Assembly: GCF_900604515.1 (NCBI RefSeq)
Contig: NZ_UWOS01000001.1
Span: forward strand, 930,001 to 994,000
Reading direction: 5' to 3'
DNA length: 64,000 bases
Origin: Arcanobacterium ihumii
Lineage (GTDB): Bacteria > Actinomycetota > Actinomycetes > Actinomycetales > Actinomycetaceae
Part shown: positions 1-9,405 of the stretch, one piece after another
How the letters are laid out: every line of letters starts with the position of its first letter
Position numbering within the stretch: position 1 is the first letter of the stretch
Made by a program: the position numbers and the translations under genes
Notes under the pieces: generated by a model
The model's database searches: none
Told to the model about the DNA's origin: nothing
What the model saw: the letters and a program-made list of their open reading frames with translations, nothing else

Positions 1-59
1 AGTCCCGCGGTGATCGAGAGAAGTGTAAAAAGTACGGCTTGCTTTCCCGTGGAATTCAT
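1..59 (-). CDS. N-terminus of a probable membrane protein, cut by the window edge
   Basis: Only the first 19 codons are inside the window. They read M-N-S-T-G-K-Q followed by a hydrophobic run (AVLFTLLSITAG), as expected for the first membrane segment of a transporter. The ATG overlaps the TGA of the upstream sugar kinase gene in a four-base ATGA, so the two are probably translationally coupled and in one operon. Uptake of the kinase's substrate is an inference from this position. The family cannot be named from so few residues; a signal peptide is the alternative. Confidence 0.55.
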   Translation of the reverse strand, partial: MNSTGKQAVLFTLLSITAG

Positions 60-1657
60 CTTCTGCCTCCATTGAGCTTATGGAAAGTCTTTTTATTATT
101 TTTGTACAGTGAGATAAATGCATCGTATCTAGTTTGGTAAACCGCACGGTTGTCTGGGTTTGGTGTGAATCTGCGCTGAGGTTTAATAAGGGTTGTTGCT
201 TCGGCAACGGTTCTGAATTTCCCTAAACCGCATGCGGTGATGATGGCCGCTCCGACTGAGCCGACGTTTTGGGGATCCCCTGTAGTCTCAATTGTGCGTC
301 CAAGGATATCTGCCAAAATTTGGCAAGTTGTTGTGGAAAGTGCTCCGCCACCAACGAAACGTATTGTGTTCGACGTCGTCACCTTCTTTTCTTGTGTTTC
401 AAGGAACCAACGCAAGTGGTAACAGACACCCTCGATAACGGCACGTAGCATGTCACGTTTCCCAGTTTCAATTCCGAGGTTGAAGAACATTGCGCGTGCG
501 TGAGGGTCTTCGAAGGGGCAGCGATTTCCATGAAGCCAGGGAGTGAATATAACTCCGTTGCTTCCCGGCGGTGACTTTTCGATCACTTCGGTCATGTATG
601 CGTAGAGCGAGGCGTTCTTTGCCTCAGGATCGTCAGTGATCGGCTTTTTATTGAGGTAAATGTTGATTTCGTCGAGAGCTAGATGGTCGCGCACCCACTG
701 AAAACATTTCCCTGCGGTTTCAAGTTCTGCAAAGTAGTTATAGAAACCGTGTTGGGCACCGACGACGGAAGCTACCATTGCCGTGAGATCGACGGTTTGC
801 TTATCGGTTACGGTTCCAACCCAGCCAGAAGTTCCCCAGTAAATGTGGGTGTCATGCAGGTTCGTTGCACCGGCTCCGACGCCGATAAGGGAGGCATCTC
901 CACCACCGGCAATTACCTTAATACCCGCGTGAAGGCCAAGTTCCTGGGCTTGTTGTTTGCGTAAAGTGCCGACGACGGAGGTGCTCGCCACGATCTCGGG
1001 TAGGTGTTCCATGTTGACGTTGAGTAACTTGCAAATAGTGGTCGACCACCGGGGTTCAGGGGAGCGAACGTCGAGTAAAAGCGTGGCGAATGCGGAATCC
1101 TCGCTCATGATGTACTGACCGGTCATCCTACCAATTAGGTATTCTTTGACGTCCAGCCAACGATGAACTTTTTCAAAGATCTCAGGTTCGTTTTCCCGAA
1201 CCCAATGGTATTTCCACACAGGATCTTTGACCGAAGCAGCTACGGCACCTGTATGTTTTAGGCTCAGGAGCAACTTTTTTGCGTTTAGACCGGAAACTTG
1301 AATTCCGTGCGCGATGCCTTCTTTTCGTTGTTTTTCGGCGCGCTGATCCATGTAGCTCATTGAAGGCCGAAGTGCTTTTCCTTCGTGATTGACAAGGACG
1401 AGAGACTGCATTTGAGAGCAGAAGCTAATCCCTTCAACTTTCGAGAGCTGGTCAGGGTAGTCCTCTTTGAGTTCGTTTGTTGATTCACACAGGGCTTCCC
1501 ACCATTGGTCGGGGTCTTGTTCGGCTCCGCCGTCAGGGAAAATATGAAGGTCGTATTCGCGCAGAGAACTACCGATCGTCACCAGTTTGTTATCAATGAG
1601 ATGGTAAAGGCAAGTTTTAACGCCACTTGTGCCGATGTCATATGAAAGAAGATGCAT
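56..1657 (-). CDS. FGGY-family carbohydrate kinase (xylulokinase-like)
   Basis: A 533-residue protein of normal FGGY length that would phosphorylate a sugar or polyol with ATP in the cytoplasm. The N-terminal phosphate-binding motif DIGTSGVK lies at residues 7-14, and the second-domain GGGDA motif with the catalytic Asp is near residue 250. WGTSGW and VGGGALS follow, typical of xylulokinase/gluconate-kinase relatives. The start is supported by an AGGGAG ribosome site just upstream. It reads away from an aminotransferase/aldolase pair and overlaps a membrane protein gene by four bases, so it looks like part of a divergent catabolic locus. The substrate cannot be deduced; xylulose is only the commonest annotation for this branch. 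Confidence 0.85.
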   Translation of the reverse strand: MHLLSYDIGTSGVKTCLYHLIDNKLVTIGSSLREYDLHIFPDGGAEQDPDQWWEALCESTNELKEDYPDQLSKVEGISFCSQMQSLVLVNHEGKALRPSMSYMDQRAEKQRKEGIAHGIQVSGLNAKKLLLSLKHTGAVAASVKDPVWKYHWVRENEPEIFEKVHRWLDVKEYLIGRMTGQYIMSEDSAFATLLLDVRSPEPRWSTTICKLLNVNMEHLPEIVASTSVVGTLRKQQAQELGLHAGIKVIAGGGDASLIGVGAGATNLHDTHIYWGTSGWVGTVTDKQTVDLTAMVASVVGAQHGFYNYFAELETAGKCFQWVRDHLALDEINIYLNKKPITDDPEAKNASLYAYMTEVIEKSPPGSNGVIFTPWLHGNRCPFEDPHARAMFFNLGIETGKRDMLRAVIEGVCYHLRWFLETQEKKVTTSNTIRFVGGGALSTTTCQILADILGRTIETTGDPQNVGSVGAAIITACGLGKFRTVAEATTLIKPQRRFTPNPDNRAVYQTRYDAFISLYKNNKKTFHKLNGGRR

Positions 1658-1785
1658 TGCACTCCCTAACGTCGTTGTTAAAGAATAAAATAATGTAGCT
1701 ATCTACGACTTAGGGTATCGCTAAAAATATGTTTGCGGTAACATAATGGAGAAGATCTTTCGAACTTGCTCAATGAGGAGTAGCT
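1658..1785. promoter_or_regulatory. Divergent promoter region of the kinase and aminotransferase/aldolase operons
   Basis: This AT-rich spacer of 128 bases must hold both promoters. Near its middle (about 1697-1724) is an imperfect dyad with ends TAGCnAT and ATnGCTA that could bind a shared regulator. No regulator gene is adjacent within the window. Exact -35/-10 elements are not clear. Confidence 0.4.
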
Positions 1786-3246
1786 ATGTCGATGAATCAG
1801 CCCAGCGTACGCAGCATCGTGGACCAATTAGACAATTTAATTGCTCAGCCGATCTATTCAATTAATCCGGATGCCCTCAAGAAATACGAAGACGAGTACT
1901 TCGGTCAAAAGTGTTCAAAAAGTAAGGAAATGATTGATGCTGCCCGAGAGGTTATTCCTGGTGGCGTTCAGCATAACCTTGCATTCAACCATCCGTTCCC
2001 ACTAGCTTTTGACAAAGCTTCCGGAGCAATGCTTCGTGACGTTGATGGAAACGAATATTTTGACTTCCTCCAAGCGGGTGGTCCAACCGTACTGGGATCC
2101 AACCCAGAGAGTGTACGTTCTAAGGTTATTGAACTCCTTAATACCTGTGGTCCCTCAACGGGTTTGTTCCACGAGTACGAAGCAAAACTCGCGCGCCTCA
2201 TTAGTGAGTTAATTCCAACGGTCGATATGTTCCGTATGCTCGGCTCAGGTACCGAAGCGGATATGGCTGCGATCCGAGTTGCTCGTCTTGCCACTGGAAA
2301 TAAGCACGTCTTGAAGATGGGTGGTGCCTACCATGGTTGGTCTGATTCCCTTGCTTACGGTATTCGTATCCCAGGTTCGAAGTTCACCCAGGCACATGGC
2401 GTTCCGCTCACCTATTTCCGCTATACAGATGAATTCTTCCCAGGATCCCTTGAGGATCTAGAACGCAAACTCAAAGCTAAGAAATTCCGCGGAGGTACAG
2501 CAGCTGTGCTGATTGAACCGATCGGACCAGAGTCTGGAACTCGTCCGATCGATAAAGAATTCTTGCTTGGAGCTCAAGAATTAGCTCACCGATACGGTGC
2601 ACTATTAATCTTTGACGAAGTGGTAACAGCGTTCCGAATCTCTGAGCATGGAGCTCAGGGCTACTTCGGCGTCGAACCTGATCTGACCGTGTTTGGAAAG
2701 GTGATCGCTGGTGGCTACCCGGGTGCAGGCGGACTTGGCGGTAAGAAGGAGTACATGAAGTACTTGGCTGCAGGTATCCAGACTGGCGATAAGGTGAAGA
2801 AAGCGCTCATTGGTGGAACGATGGCTGCAACGCCTATTTCTTCGCTGGCTGGTTACTACACCTTAAAGGAAATCGCTGAAACTGGTGCATGCCAAAAGGC
2901 GGCGGCAATGGGAGACCGCCTTACGCAGGGGCTGCGAGATCTTATTGCTAAGCACGATCTTCCTTTTGTTGCTTTTAACCAAGAATCGGTGTGCCACCTC
3001 GAAACCGTTGGAACGATGCACTTCTCGATCAACTGGAGCAAGCCTTGGACGATCCCGAACGTCTTGAAGGAAACCTCAAAGCGTAAACGTGAGATGGAAC
3101 ATATGGGTGCCGCTTACATGGCTGAAGGACTGGTTACCTTGGCTGGTTCGCGTCTCTATACCTCGGCAGCTTATACCAAAGAAATGATTGACGAGGCTCT
3201 GACTCGGTTTGATCGCGTATTCTCACATGTTGAGGTGCTTTCATGA
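1786..3246 (+). CDS. PLP-dependent class III aminotransferase (glutamate-1-semialdehyde aminomutase-like)
   Basis: A 486-residue fold-type I PLP enzyme. GTEADMAAIRVAR, the FDEVVTAFR motif with the PLP-ring Asp, and the Lys of FGKVIAGGYPGA (Schiff-base Lys) are all visible and place it with glutamate-1-semialdehyde aminomutase and omega-transaminases. It is about 50 residues longer than HemL, with an N-terminal extension before the GGVQHN region. A GAGGAG ribosome site precedes the start. It overlaps the aldolase gene by ATGA, and no haem genes are nearby. A role in catabolism of an amino-sugar or amino-acid-like compound is therefore more likely than tetrapyrrole synthesis. The substrate is unknown. 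Confidence 0.85.
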   Translation: MSMNQPSVRSIVDQLDNLIAQPIYSINPDALKKYEDEYFGQKCSKSKEMIDAAREVIPGGVQHNLAFNHPFPLAFDKASGAMLRDVDGNEYFDFLQAGGPTVLGSNPESVRSKVIELLNTCGPSTGLFHEYEAKLARLISELIPTVDMFRMLGSGTEADMAAIRVARLATGNKHVLKMGGAYHGWSDSLAYGIRIPGSKFTQAHGVPLTYFRYTDEFFPGSLEDLERKLKAKKFRGGTAAVLIEPIGPESGTRPIDKEFLLGAQELAHRYGALLIFDEVVTAFRISEHGAQGYFGVEPDLTVFGKVIAGGYPGAGGLGGKKEYMKYLAAGIQTGDKVKKALIGGTMAATPISSLAGYYTLKEIAETGACQKAAAMGDRLTQGLRDLIAKHDLPFVAFNQESVCHLETVGTMHFSINWSKPWTIPNVLKETSKRKREMEHMGAAYMAEGLVTLAGSRLYTSAAYTKEMIDEALTRFDRVFSHVEVLS

Positions 3247-4244
3247 CTTTCGAAATTCAAAACAACATTATTGCTACGTCGCAGGTGCTTCTCGAAAAGA
3301 ACCTTGTGGCGCGCACGTGGGGCAACCTTTCTCAACGAATTGATTCCTCAACGTTCTACTGCACCCCCTCTGGGCGTGACTATAATGCGTTGATTCCCGA
3401 AGAGATGGTGAAGGTAAGATTAGATGGACGTTACGACGGCGACGTCAAACCAACCACCGAACGCTCACTTCACGCCCTAGTTTATTCGGAACGGCCCGAT
3501 GCGCAGTTCATCATTCATACCCATCAGCCTTATGCTTCGGCGATGTCTCTTGGAAATAAGCCTTACCCGGTTCCTGCTGACCTTGCTAAGAAAATCGGAT
3601 CGCATTCTTTACCAATTGCAAACTACGGTCTACCAGGGCAAAAGAAGCTCCATAACTCGATTATGGAAGCATTGCGTGAGACTGGTTCACACGCCATTCT
3701 CATGAAGGCACACGGAGCGATTATTTTTGCTGGTAGTGCGGAGGAAGCTCTGGATCTTGCGCTGGAAATCGAGCAGTTTTGCCGAGCGGAGTTTGAACGC
3801 CGCGCATCTGTGATCCCCGCCGAACCACAGATGCCGAAGGCGTGGCATCGTGCGGATGCCAGTGCGCCTGCCGAGGTGGCTGCTATATTTGCAAAACGTG
3901 AAGATATTGAATCTATCTATGCAGACGAAGATCCGGTTGTTTTGAATTTCAAGAATAAGCTGGTTCCGTATCTAGACGATTTTGCACAGCTGGTGGGGTT
4001 GAGGATGACCAATACACCTTTTGCTAATGCGGTGTTCGGAAGAGATGCCGTTTACTACCTAGGTAAAGACTCCTCTGATGCCGAAGCAGTGCGAATGGTG
4101 GTTCATAAGAATGCGCTCGCGGCTACGATGGGTCGGAGCTTTGCCTCCAAGCCAATTTCATTCTTTGACGGAGTGCTGATGAATGCTGTGTACCGTCTTA
4201 AGTATTCGAAACTCAAGGACAAGCCAGTTGAAAAAGCAAGCTGA
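3243..4244 (+). CDS. Class II aldolase/adducin-family protein
   Basis: A 333-residue protein whose first 200 residues are a class II (zinc) aldolase domain. GNLS (27-30) and TPSG (41-44) bind the substrate phosphate in the family, Glu73 is the expected catalytic acid, and His92, His94 and His157 (in KAHGAI) are the zinc ligands. The family cleaves or epimerises sugar phosphates such as fuculose-1-phosphate or ribulose-5-phosphate. About 110 extra C-terminal residues are unlike the usual 210-230-residue enzymes. Its ATG overlaps the aminotransferase stop, so the two are co-translated. Together with the divergent kinase it suggests a phosphorylate-then-cleave pathway. Confidence 0.85.
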   Translation: MTFEIQNNIIATSQVLLEKNLVARTWGNLSQRIDSSTFYCTPSGRDYNALIPEEMVKVRLDGRYDGDVKPTTERSLHALVYSERPDAQFIIHTHQPYASAMSLGNKPYPVPADLAKKIGSHSLPIANYGLPGQKKLHNSIMEALRETGSHAILMKAHGAIIFAGSAEEALDLALEIEQFCRAEFERRASVIPAEPQMPKAWHRADASAPAEVAAIFAKREDIESIYADEDPVVLNFKNKLVPYLDDFAQLVGLRMTNTPFANAVFGRDAVYYLGKDSSDAEAVRMVVHKNALAATMGRSFASKPISFFDGVLMNAVYRLKYSKLKDKPVEKAS

Positions 4245-4268
4245 TTGCTAGGTTCTTCGGGCTAGACT

Positions 4269-4320
4269 AAAGGGCTGGGGTGCAATGAACACTAAGTTCA
4301 TCGCGCACCCCAGCCCTTTT
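4269..4320. terminator. Bidirectional intrinsic terminator
   Basis: A perfect 15-base stem (AAAGGGCTGGGGTGC pairing with its complement at 4305-4319) ends in TTTT on the plus strand, and the A run at its start gives a T run on the other strand. It sits between the convergent aldolase and subtilase genes and can serve both. Confidence 0.85.
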
Positions 4321-4332
4321 GATTAGCTCTTG

Positions 4333-7300
4333 TTATAGATTCGGATACGCGAAGGCTATGGTTTTATCGCTGATGTGCTTTTGGGTTGATGCTTCTCTAG
4401 CTTCGACGTGGAGCCAGTAGGTTCCGGTTGTTGTTTTCCAGCCTGCCCAGTTTGCCTTGTTCCAGTCTTGGATGACTGACCATTTTCCGGCTGCTACGTC
4501 GTAGGCTAGGAATCTGTATTCGAGTAGGTCTGTTGATGGGGATGGTGCCACGCCAACGGCCATATCAGTAGCGCGTTGCTGCCAGAGCAAGGACAGCGTG
4601 GTTGCCTTCAGGGCTGAATCATCAAGATTTAGCGTAACCTGTACTGATCGGGTAGTTTCAACGCCGAACTTGTTCATTACCGAGATAATCACGGTTTGCG
4701 TGCCATTAGTAAGTGGTGAAACCGAAGTTGCCTTGATTGTTGCTGCTGGATCGATATCAGCAGTATTTGACGTCAACGACGCCTTGTAATTCGAAGTGAT
4801 CATCGAGTAGATGCTCGCTTGGTTTGAAAGCTGGCTCAGTGGAACCGTCAATGAAAGGGTATCCGGTCCGAGTAGAACGTAACCTAAGTTCACCGAGTAA
4901 ACAAAATCTTTAGTGACGGTGTTTCCGGCAACGTCAGTTCCGATTACGCGGATCGTGTGCTTTCCTGCCTTAGTTCCAGGCGCAGTGAAGGATTTCTGCA
5001 TCGTGGTTTCAGACGACGTTACCGCAGGTTTTGTGGTTGCTATTGGTCCTGCTAAAAGGGTACTTTCAACTGTTCCTGTGGTTTGTGAAAAGGCGGTAGT
5101 TCCGGCCCCTACTTCCGTGCCGTCAATGAGTACCTTCATATTGGCAAGGTAGGAATCTTGGACAGTGGCTATGAATGGCGTATCAGCGTTGATCACCGAA
5201 CCGTTTGCAATCCCAGACAAATTCACGGTTGGTGCGGTCTTATCTACAACTACTGGGATCAGGCTCGAAAGGGTATTTTGCATTTCATCCGTAAATGCAA
5301 CCAAGAGTTGGTCGCCTTGCTGAACGGGAACTGTCTGATTGAAGGTACGTTGATTAGACTGTGGACCGAGCCCAGCGTATTCAAATACTCGTTTTGCTGA
5401 GATGTCGTTCAACGAGAGTTGGTATCCCCAACCGTCATCGGAAGCTGTTCCTTGGAAATTGACGGAATCCTGGTTTGTAATCAACGTTCCACCGTAAAGC
5501 TTCGGGTTAGTGAAGGCTACAGTTGGTGGAGTTACGTCAAAGAGGAATGAGGATGCAAAGTCCTTCACGACCGTTCCTGTTGAGTCGTAGATCTGTACCC
5601 GGAAATCGTTAAATCCGGTAGTCAAGCTCAGTGGGATTTGGAAGGTTTTGTCTGCGGCGACGGTTACATCAATTGGAGCGTTCGTTGTGTAGGTGCCGGT
5701 CGTCAGAGCTCGTTGTCCAGGGGTGAAGCTAATCTTCGAAGCGTCACCCATTGTTCCACGAAGTGTGAAGCCTTGCTTGGTGGTATCGGTAGACTTTGGA
5801 TTAACCATGCACTGGACTAGTCCATAGCAACTGATATTGGTGAAAGTTGGCTCTACAGCGAGAGTCGAGGTGCTATCCTGCGGCTGGATAGCCAAGGTTG
5901 CCTTCGTGGTGTTGACTTGGTCCGATCCTATGATCGTTAACGCATCCAGAGAGGTTGCATCAGCTACCTTATAGGTAAAGCTTCCGTCTTCAGCCACATC
6001 AACCTTGGTTCCGTTGACGTTGAGCGAGAGCTTTGCTCCTGAACGGGTGTCAGAGACCTTTCCAGTAATTGTTATCGAACCGTCGTCGGCCACGGCAAGC
6101 TTTCCATCAGAGTTCAGCGCACTCTTATCAAACGACATAGTTGGAGCTGTTGGATCGTATAGTGGATTGAGCTCCACGGTATCGCCTACTTGATTTTTTC
6201 CAACGTAGGCGCTGATAGAGATCGGGTTGCTACCTTCAACCAACTTGACGGAGGTTGAGAATGAACCGTTCGAGGGTGTAACTTCCTGATCATTTACCAC
6301 AACTTTGGTTACGTCGTCGGCAACAATACCGCTGATAGTCACGGCACCGTCGTGAACGAGTGGGGTTGATGGTCCGATGATGGACGAGGTAAGAAGATCT
6401 GTATTTGCAACCATGATTGGTGTGCCAGAAACATTCTTTGCTGCGATTGCGTTGTTCAGTCCGCGATCCCAAGCATAGGTATAGATCTGGGAAGATCCAT
6501 CTGTTGGCAAAGCAATTGAGTAGGTGTTTGTGCCGGTCTGGGTCACGGTAAGGTCTGTGCCATTTGATGAACGTGCAATCGGGGCTTGGAGGATTCCTGA
6601 TCCCGTATCGGCAAGCGTGACCCCAACCTGGTTATTAACTACCGATCCAAAAGTAATTGTTGGACGGGTAGTGTCAATTCCGAATGAAAAGTTCTTGGTC
6701 TGCCAGTCAAAATTCTGACCAACCTTGATTTTAACGCGGTAGGTGTAACGCCCATCTGGAAGATTCTTGTATGCAGCCGCTTGTGGATCCCAGGTATTTC
6801 CATCGAAAAGACCTGCATATGCGGCATATCGAGAGGACTCACCGTATTTCTGCGTATCGGAAATAAGGTTGCGACGTAAACCTACTTCTTCACCCATCGT
6901 GGTGATGAACCGTGTTCCGGTTGAATCCCAAACTTCGTAGCGAGCTTCGGTTCCGTTTCGGAGCAAGCTGAGAAGAGGCACCGCACTGTCTAGGTTTCCA
7001 TCATTATTTGGAGAAAGCCAGAGGTCATAAGGGCGTGACGGCGTCGCACCCGCGGGGACGAAGCTACCGTTATAGGCAAGTCCGAGTGTGCTTGCGTAGC
7101 CAAGTTTGGAGCCGTCGTCGACTATTGCTTCGGAGTTCCAATTACCTACGAAACCGAGGTAAGGAACAGCGATGCTTGGAGCACCAGTGGTGGTGGAGTT
7201 GAGCTGAGCCCAGCCTTCAATGTAGTGGGACGACGATGTATTCGGTGTCAAAGTGAATGATACCGTTGCAGTTGAACCTGGTTGAACCGTTACTGCTTGA

Positions 7301-7992
7301 GTATTCGCGGAAAGGGTCTCAGCGGAAATAACCGTCTGAGTGGTTTGATTGACGGTGTTTGATTCGTTTAGAACCTTCTGGGCCGGTATCGAGTAGGAAA
7401 CTGGAGCGGTACCTCGGTTTGTTAGTGTGATGGTGAATGAACGAGCACCTGTGACTTCATGTAGAGATACGTATGGCTTGCCATCTACTTCAGCAAAAAC
7501 ATTTCCTTGCATCGCCAAGTCAATACGTGCTAAACCAGCACCAACTTGGCGTGGCGCATACGGCTTACCACTTGGGTCAACCGGAATTTGGGCGGTATTC
7601 ATAAGAAGCGTTTTGGCTTCGTCCACTTTCTGGGTAGCTGAGAGTCCCGAGAAACGCTGATTGAAAGTCTGAAGCAAAAGTGCCATCACGCCGGCTACAT
7701 TTGGAGTAGCCATTGATGTGCCGGACTTGTAGTCGTATTTATTGTTGTTCAGGGTGGAGTTTACGCCGCCACCAATTCCTGAAATATGTGGAGAAAACTC
7801 AAGGTTCGGAGTTGGTCCCCACGAGCTGAACGACGACGGTTGAAGCGAGGTAGTTGGGCTGGCTTGAAATTCGCTGGTGAATTTAACGCTCACTGTTTTT
7901 CCAGCTTGTAGATCAGAACGCATCGCAAGTCCATCCGCGCGATGGATTGAAGCTCCCGGAATTGTAAAGTTGCTTATGCCGGACATGTACAC
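4333..7992 (-). CDS. C-terminal fragment of the interrupted subtilase (catalytic Ser and Ig-like repeats)
   Basis: The frame continues for 1,219 residues after an internal ATG 22 codons past the TAA. It holds the catalytic Ser (residue 93 of this part), Fn3/Ig-like modules with DTTRPTITF and VDKTAPTVNL linkers, and the C-terminal Trp/Tyr-rich domain. No ribosome site or signal peptide precedes the internal ATG, so independent export is unlikely. Confidence 0.45.
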   Translation of the reverse strand: MYMSGISNFTIPGASIHRADGLAMRSDLQAGKTVSVKFTSEFQASPTTSLQPSSFSSWGPTPNLEFSPHISGIGGGVNSTLNNNKYDYKSGTSMATPNVAGVMALLLQTFNQRFSGLSATQKVDEAKTLLMNTAQIPVDPSGKPYAPRQVGAGLARIDLAMQGNVFAEVDGKPYVSLHEVTGARSFTITLTNRGTAPVSYSIPAQKVLNESNTVNQTTQTVISAETLSANTQAVTVQPGSTATVSFTLTPNTSSSHYIEGWAQLNSTTTGAPSIAVPYLGFVGNWNSEAIVDDGSKLGYASTLGLAYNGSFVPAGATPSRPYDLWLSPNNDGNLDSAVPLLSLLRNGTEARYEVWDSTGTRFITTMGEEVGLRRNLISDTQKYGESSRYAAYAGLFDGNTWDPQAAAYKNLPDGRYTYRVKIKVGQNFDWQTKNFSFGIDTTRPTITFGSVVNNQVGVTLADTGSGILQAPIARSSNGTDLTVTQTGTNTYSIALPTDGSSQIYTYAWDRGLNNAIAAKNVSGTPIMVANTDLLTSSIIGPSTPLVHDGAVTISGIVADDVTKVVVNDQEVTPSNGSFSTSVKLVEGSNPISISAYVGKNQVGDTVELNPLYDPTAPTMSFDKSALNSDGKLAVADDGSITITGKVSDTRSGAKLSLNVNGTKVDVAEDGSFTYKVADATSLDALTIIGSDQVNTTKATLAIQPQDSTSTLAVEPTFTNISCYGLVQCMVNPKSTDTTKQGFTLRGTMGDASKISFTPGQRALTTGTYTTNAPIDVTVAADKTFQIPLSLTTGFNDFRVQIYDSTGTVVKDFASSFLFDVTPPTVAFTNPKLYGGTLITNQDSVNFQGTASDDGWGYQLSLNDISAKRVFEYAGLGPQSNQRTFNQTVPVQQGDQLLVAFTDEMQNTLSSLIPVVVDKTAPTVNLSGIANGSVINADTPFIATVQDSYLANMKVLIDGTEVGAGTTAFSQTTGTVESTLLAGPIATTKPAVTSSETTMQKSFTAPGTKAGKHTIRVIGTDVAGNTVTKDFVYSVNLGYVLLGPDTLSLTVPLSQLSNQASIYSMITSNYKASLTSNTADIDPAATIKATSVSPLTNGTQTVIISVMNKFGVETTRSVQVTLNLDDSALKATTLSLLWQQRATDMAVGVAPSPSTDLLEYRFLAYDVAAGKWSVIQDWNKANWAGWKTTTGTYWLHVEAREASTQKHISDKTIAFAYPNL

Positions 7993-8055
7993 GAAATCTT
8001 CGCCGTAGGTAGCTGAATTAAAGATTACAATGCCTTCGGCTTTGTGGTTGATTGC

Positions 8056-9405
8056 TTAAGTGTACTTATCGGCAAAAGTGGAGGTTCCACGCTCAACTAA
8101 GGCATATTTTCCAGTGAGATCTGCCTTTTCTCCCGTGTAATCAGATGCCTGTCCTAAACCAACATCGACTAATGGGTGGCTAAGACCATCTGGGGATTTA
8201 GTTGCTTGGATGTAATTGATCTTCGAATCAGTTCCACCATTGTTCCAGTAGGCGTTGTAGTTGACGCTATTTTTGTTATCGATGGATGCCACGGCAAAGG
8301 CGCCATCGTAAACAGCAGGAGAACCAAGCGTTCCATCGTCGAAGTAGCCGATCTGGTCAGAGGTTTGCCCCGTAGGGGAGAAGTTAAGTCCTTCGTTACC
8401 AGCGGCTACGAGCGTTACGACGCCGGCATTCCTAGCAGCGGCAATCGCGCGATATGTTCCGTCGGAGGTGTTGTTCGCGCCATTCGGTGCTCCAAGAGAC
8501 ATATTGATAACGTCGGCTTTTAGTTTCACGGAGTCTTCGATAGCTGCGATGATGTCCGAATCAGATGCACCTCCACCGTTGTTGGAAAAGACTTTCATTG
8601 CTAAGAGCTGGGCATTTGGTGCAATGCCGTCGATACGCCCAGGAGGGGCGGGAGTATCGCCAGTGCCACCATTTGCGGCAACGATTCCCGCAACGTGCTG
8701 ACCGTGCTGGGAACCGGTTGTGTCAATGATGGTGTAGTTTTCATCGGCGTAGTTGTATCCGGCCGGGACTTTGCAGGTAAACCCCTTAGAAGCGTCAAAG
8801 GTTTGAATCTTTGCGGCGGTGCATTTACCGTCGTCAAGGCGAATATCTTGGTGGGTGGTATCTATACCAGTGTCAATAACTGAAACAACCATTCCGGTGC
8901 CGTCAACGTGGGTGGCTTTGAATGCTGCTGAGGTACCGTGAAGTTCGCGAGCATTGGTTTCAGTTGGCTGATAAATACGCTCAAGCTTGACTGATTGAAC
9001 TGCGGGATCCATGGCTAGCTTGGAGATATTAGCTGCTGGAATTGAGGCAGAGAACCCATTTACCAAAAAACCGAACTGTCTATCTAAGGAAAGACCATAT
9101 TTGCTTTGCCAGTTCGGTAGAAGTGATCCTTGTGTGGCTAGGTTTGCCTGCTCCGTAGAAGTGGACGGTGTTGCAGGTTGTTGCTTAAGAATTACAACAA
9201 CTTTGACTGATTCCTTATTTGTGTTTTCAAAACCGCCTAGGTCTTTCACCGAAGGTGGATTAACCTGCGGAGGATCAAAGTTTTGCGGTTGCGTTGTTGC
9301 GGTAGTTGCAACAGTTGCGTCAGCGGCAACGGCACTTAAATGTCCAGGTATTGTTAATAAGCTGGCGGTTGTGACCACAGCTAAAAATCGACGATATGTT
9401 CGCAC
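8056..9405 (-). CDS. N-terminal fragment of the interrupted subtilase
   Basis: As read, translation gives 449 residues: signal peptide, propeptide and the catalytic domain up to the middle of the PA insert. Asp178, His234 and Asn337 are present but the nucleophilic Ser is missing, so this product alone should be proteolytically inactive. Confidence 0.6.
   Translation of the reverse strand: MRTYRRFLAVVTTASLLTIPGHLSAVAADATVATTATTQPQNFDPPQVNPPSVKDLGGFENTNKESVKVVVILKQQPATPSTSTEQANLATQGSLLPNWQSKYGLSLDRQFGFLVNGFSASIPAANISKLAMDPAVQSVKLERIYQPTETNARELHGTSAAFKATHVDGTGMVVSVIDTGIDTTHQDIRLDDGKCTAAKIQTFDASKGFTCKVPAGYNYADENYTIIDTTGSQHGQHVAGIVAANGGTGDTPAPPGRIDGIAPNAQLLAMKVFSNNGGGASDSDIIAAIEDSVKLKADVINMSLGAPNGANNTSDGTYRAIAAARNAGVVTLVAAGNEGLNFSPTGQTSDQIGYFDDGTLGSPAVYDGAFAVASIDNKNSVNYNAYWNNGGTDSKINYIQATKSPDGLSHPLVDVGLGQASDYTGEKADLTGKYALVERGTSTFADKYT

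Larger units (their letters stand above)
4333..9405 (-). pseudogene. Large secreted S8 subtilase (lactocepin/C5a-peptidase-like) interrupted by an in-frame TAA
   Basis: Read through one stop, this is a single frame of about 1,690 residues. It has a signal peptide ending near AVAADA, an I9-like propeptide (about 65-147), and catalytic Asp178 (VIDTGID), His234 (HGQHVAG) and oxyanion Asn337 (AAGNEG). A PA-like insert holds the stop, followed by catalytic Ser (GTSMATPNVAG, codon 7714-7716), an Fn3-like domain, several bacterial Ig-like repeats and a C-terminal triple-tyrosine-like domain. The TAA at 8056-8058 falls inside the PA domain, at a position where CAA (Gln) would fit, so one C-to-T change explains it. 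No LPXTG anchor is seen. The start is GTG with a GGGGGG ribosome site. Confidence 0.8.

Noticed and set aside
8041-8060. Programmed read-through or recoding of the subtilase TAA
   Set aside because: TAA is not a selenocysteine or pyrrolysine codon and no read-through signal or hairpin follows; nonsense mutation or read error is simpler.
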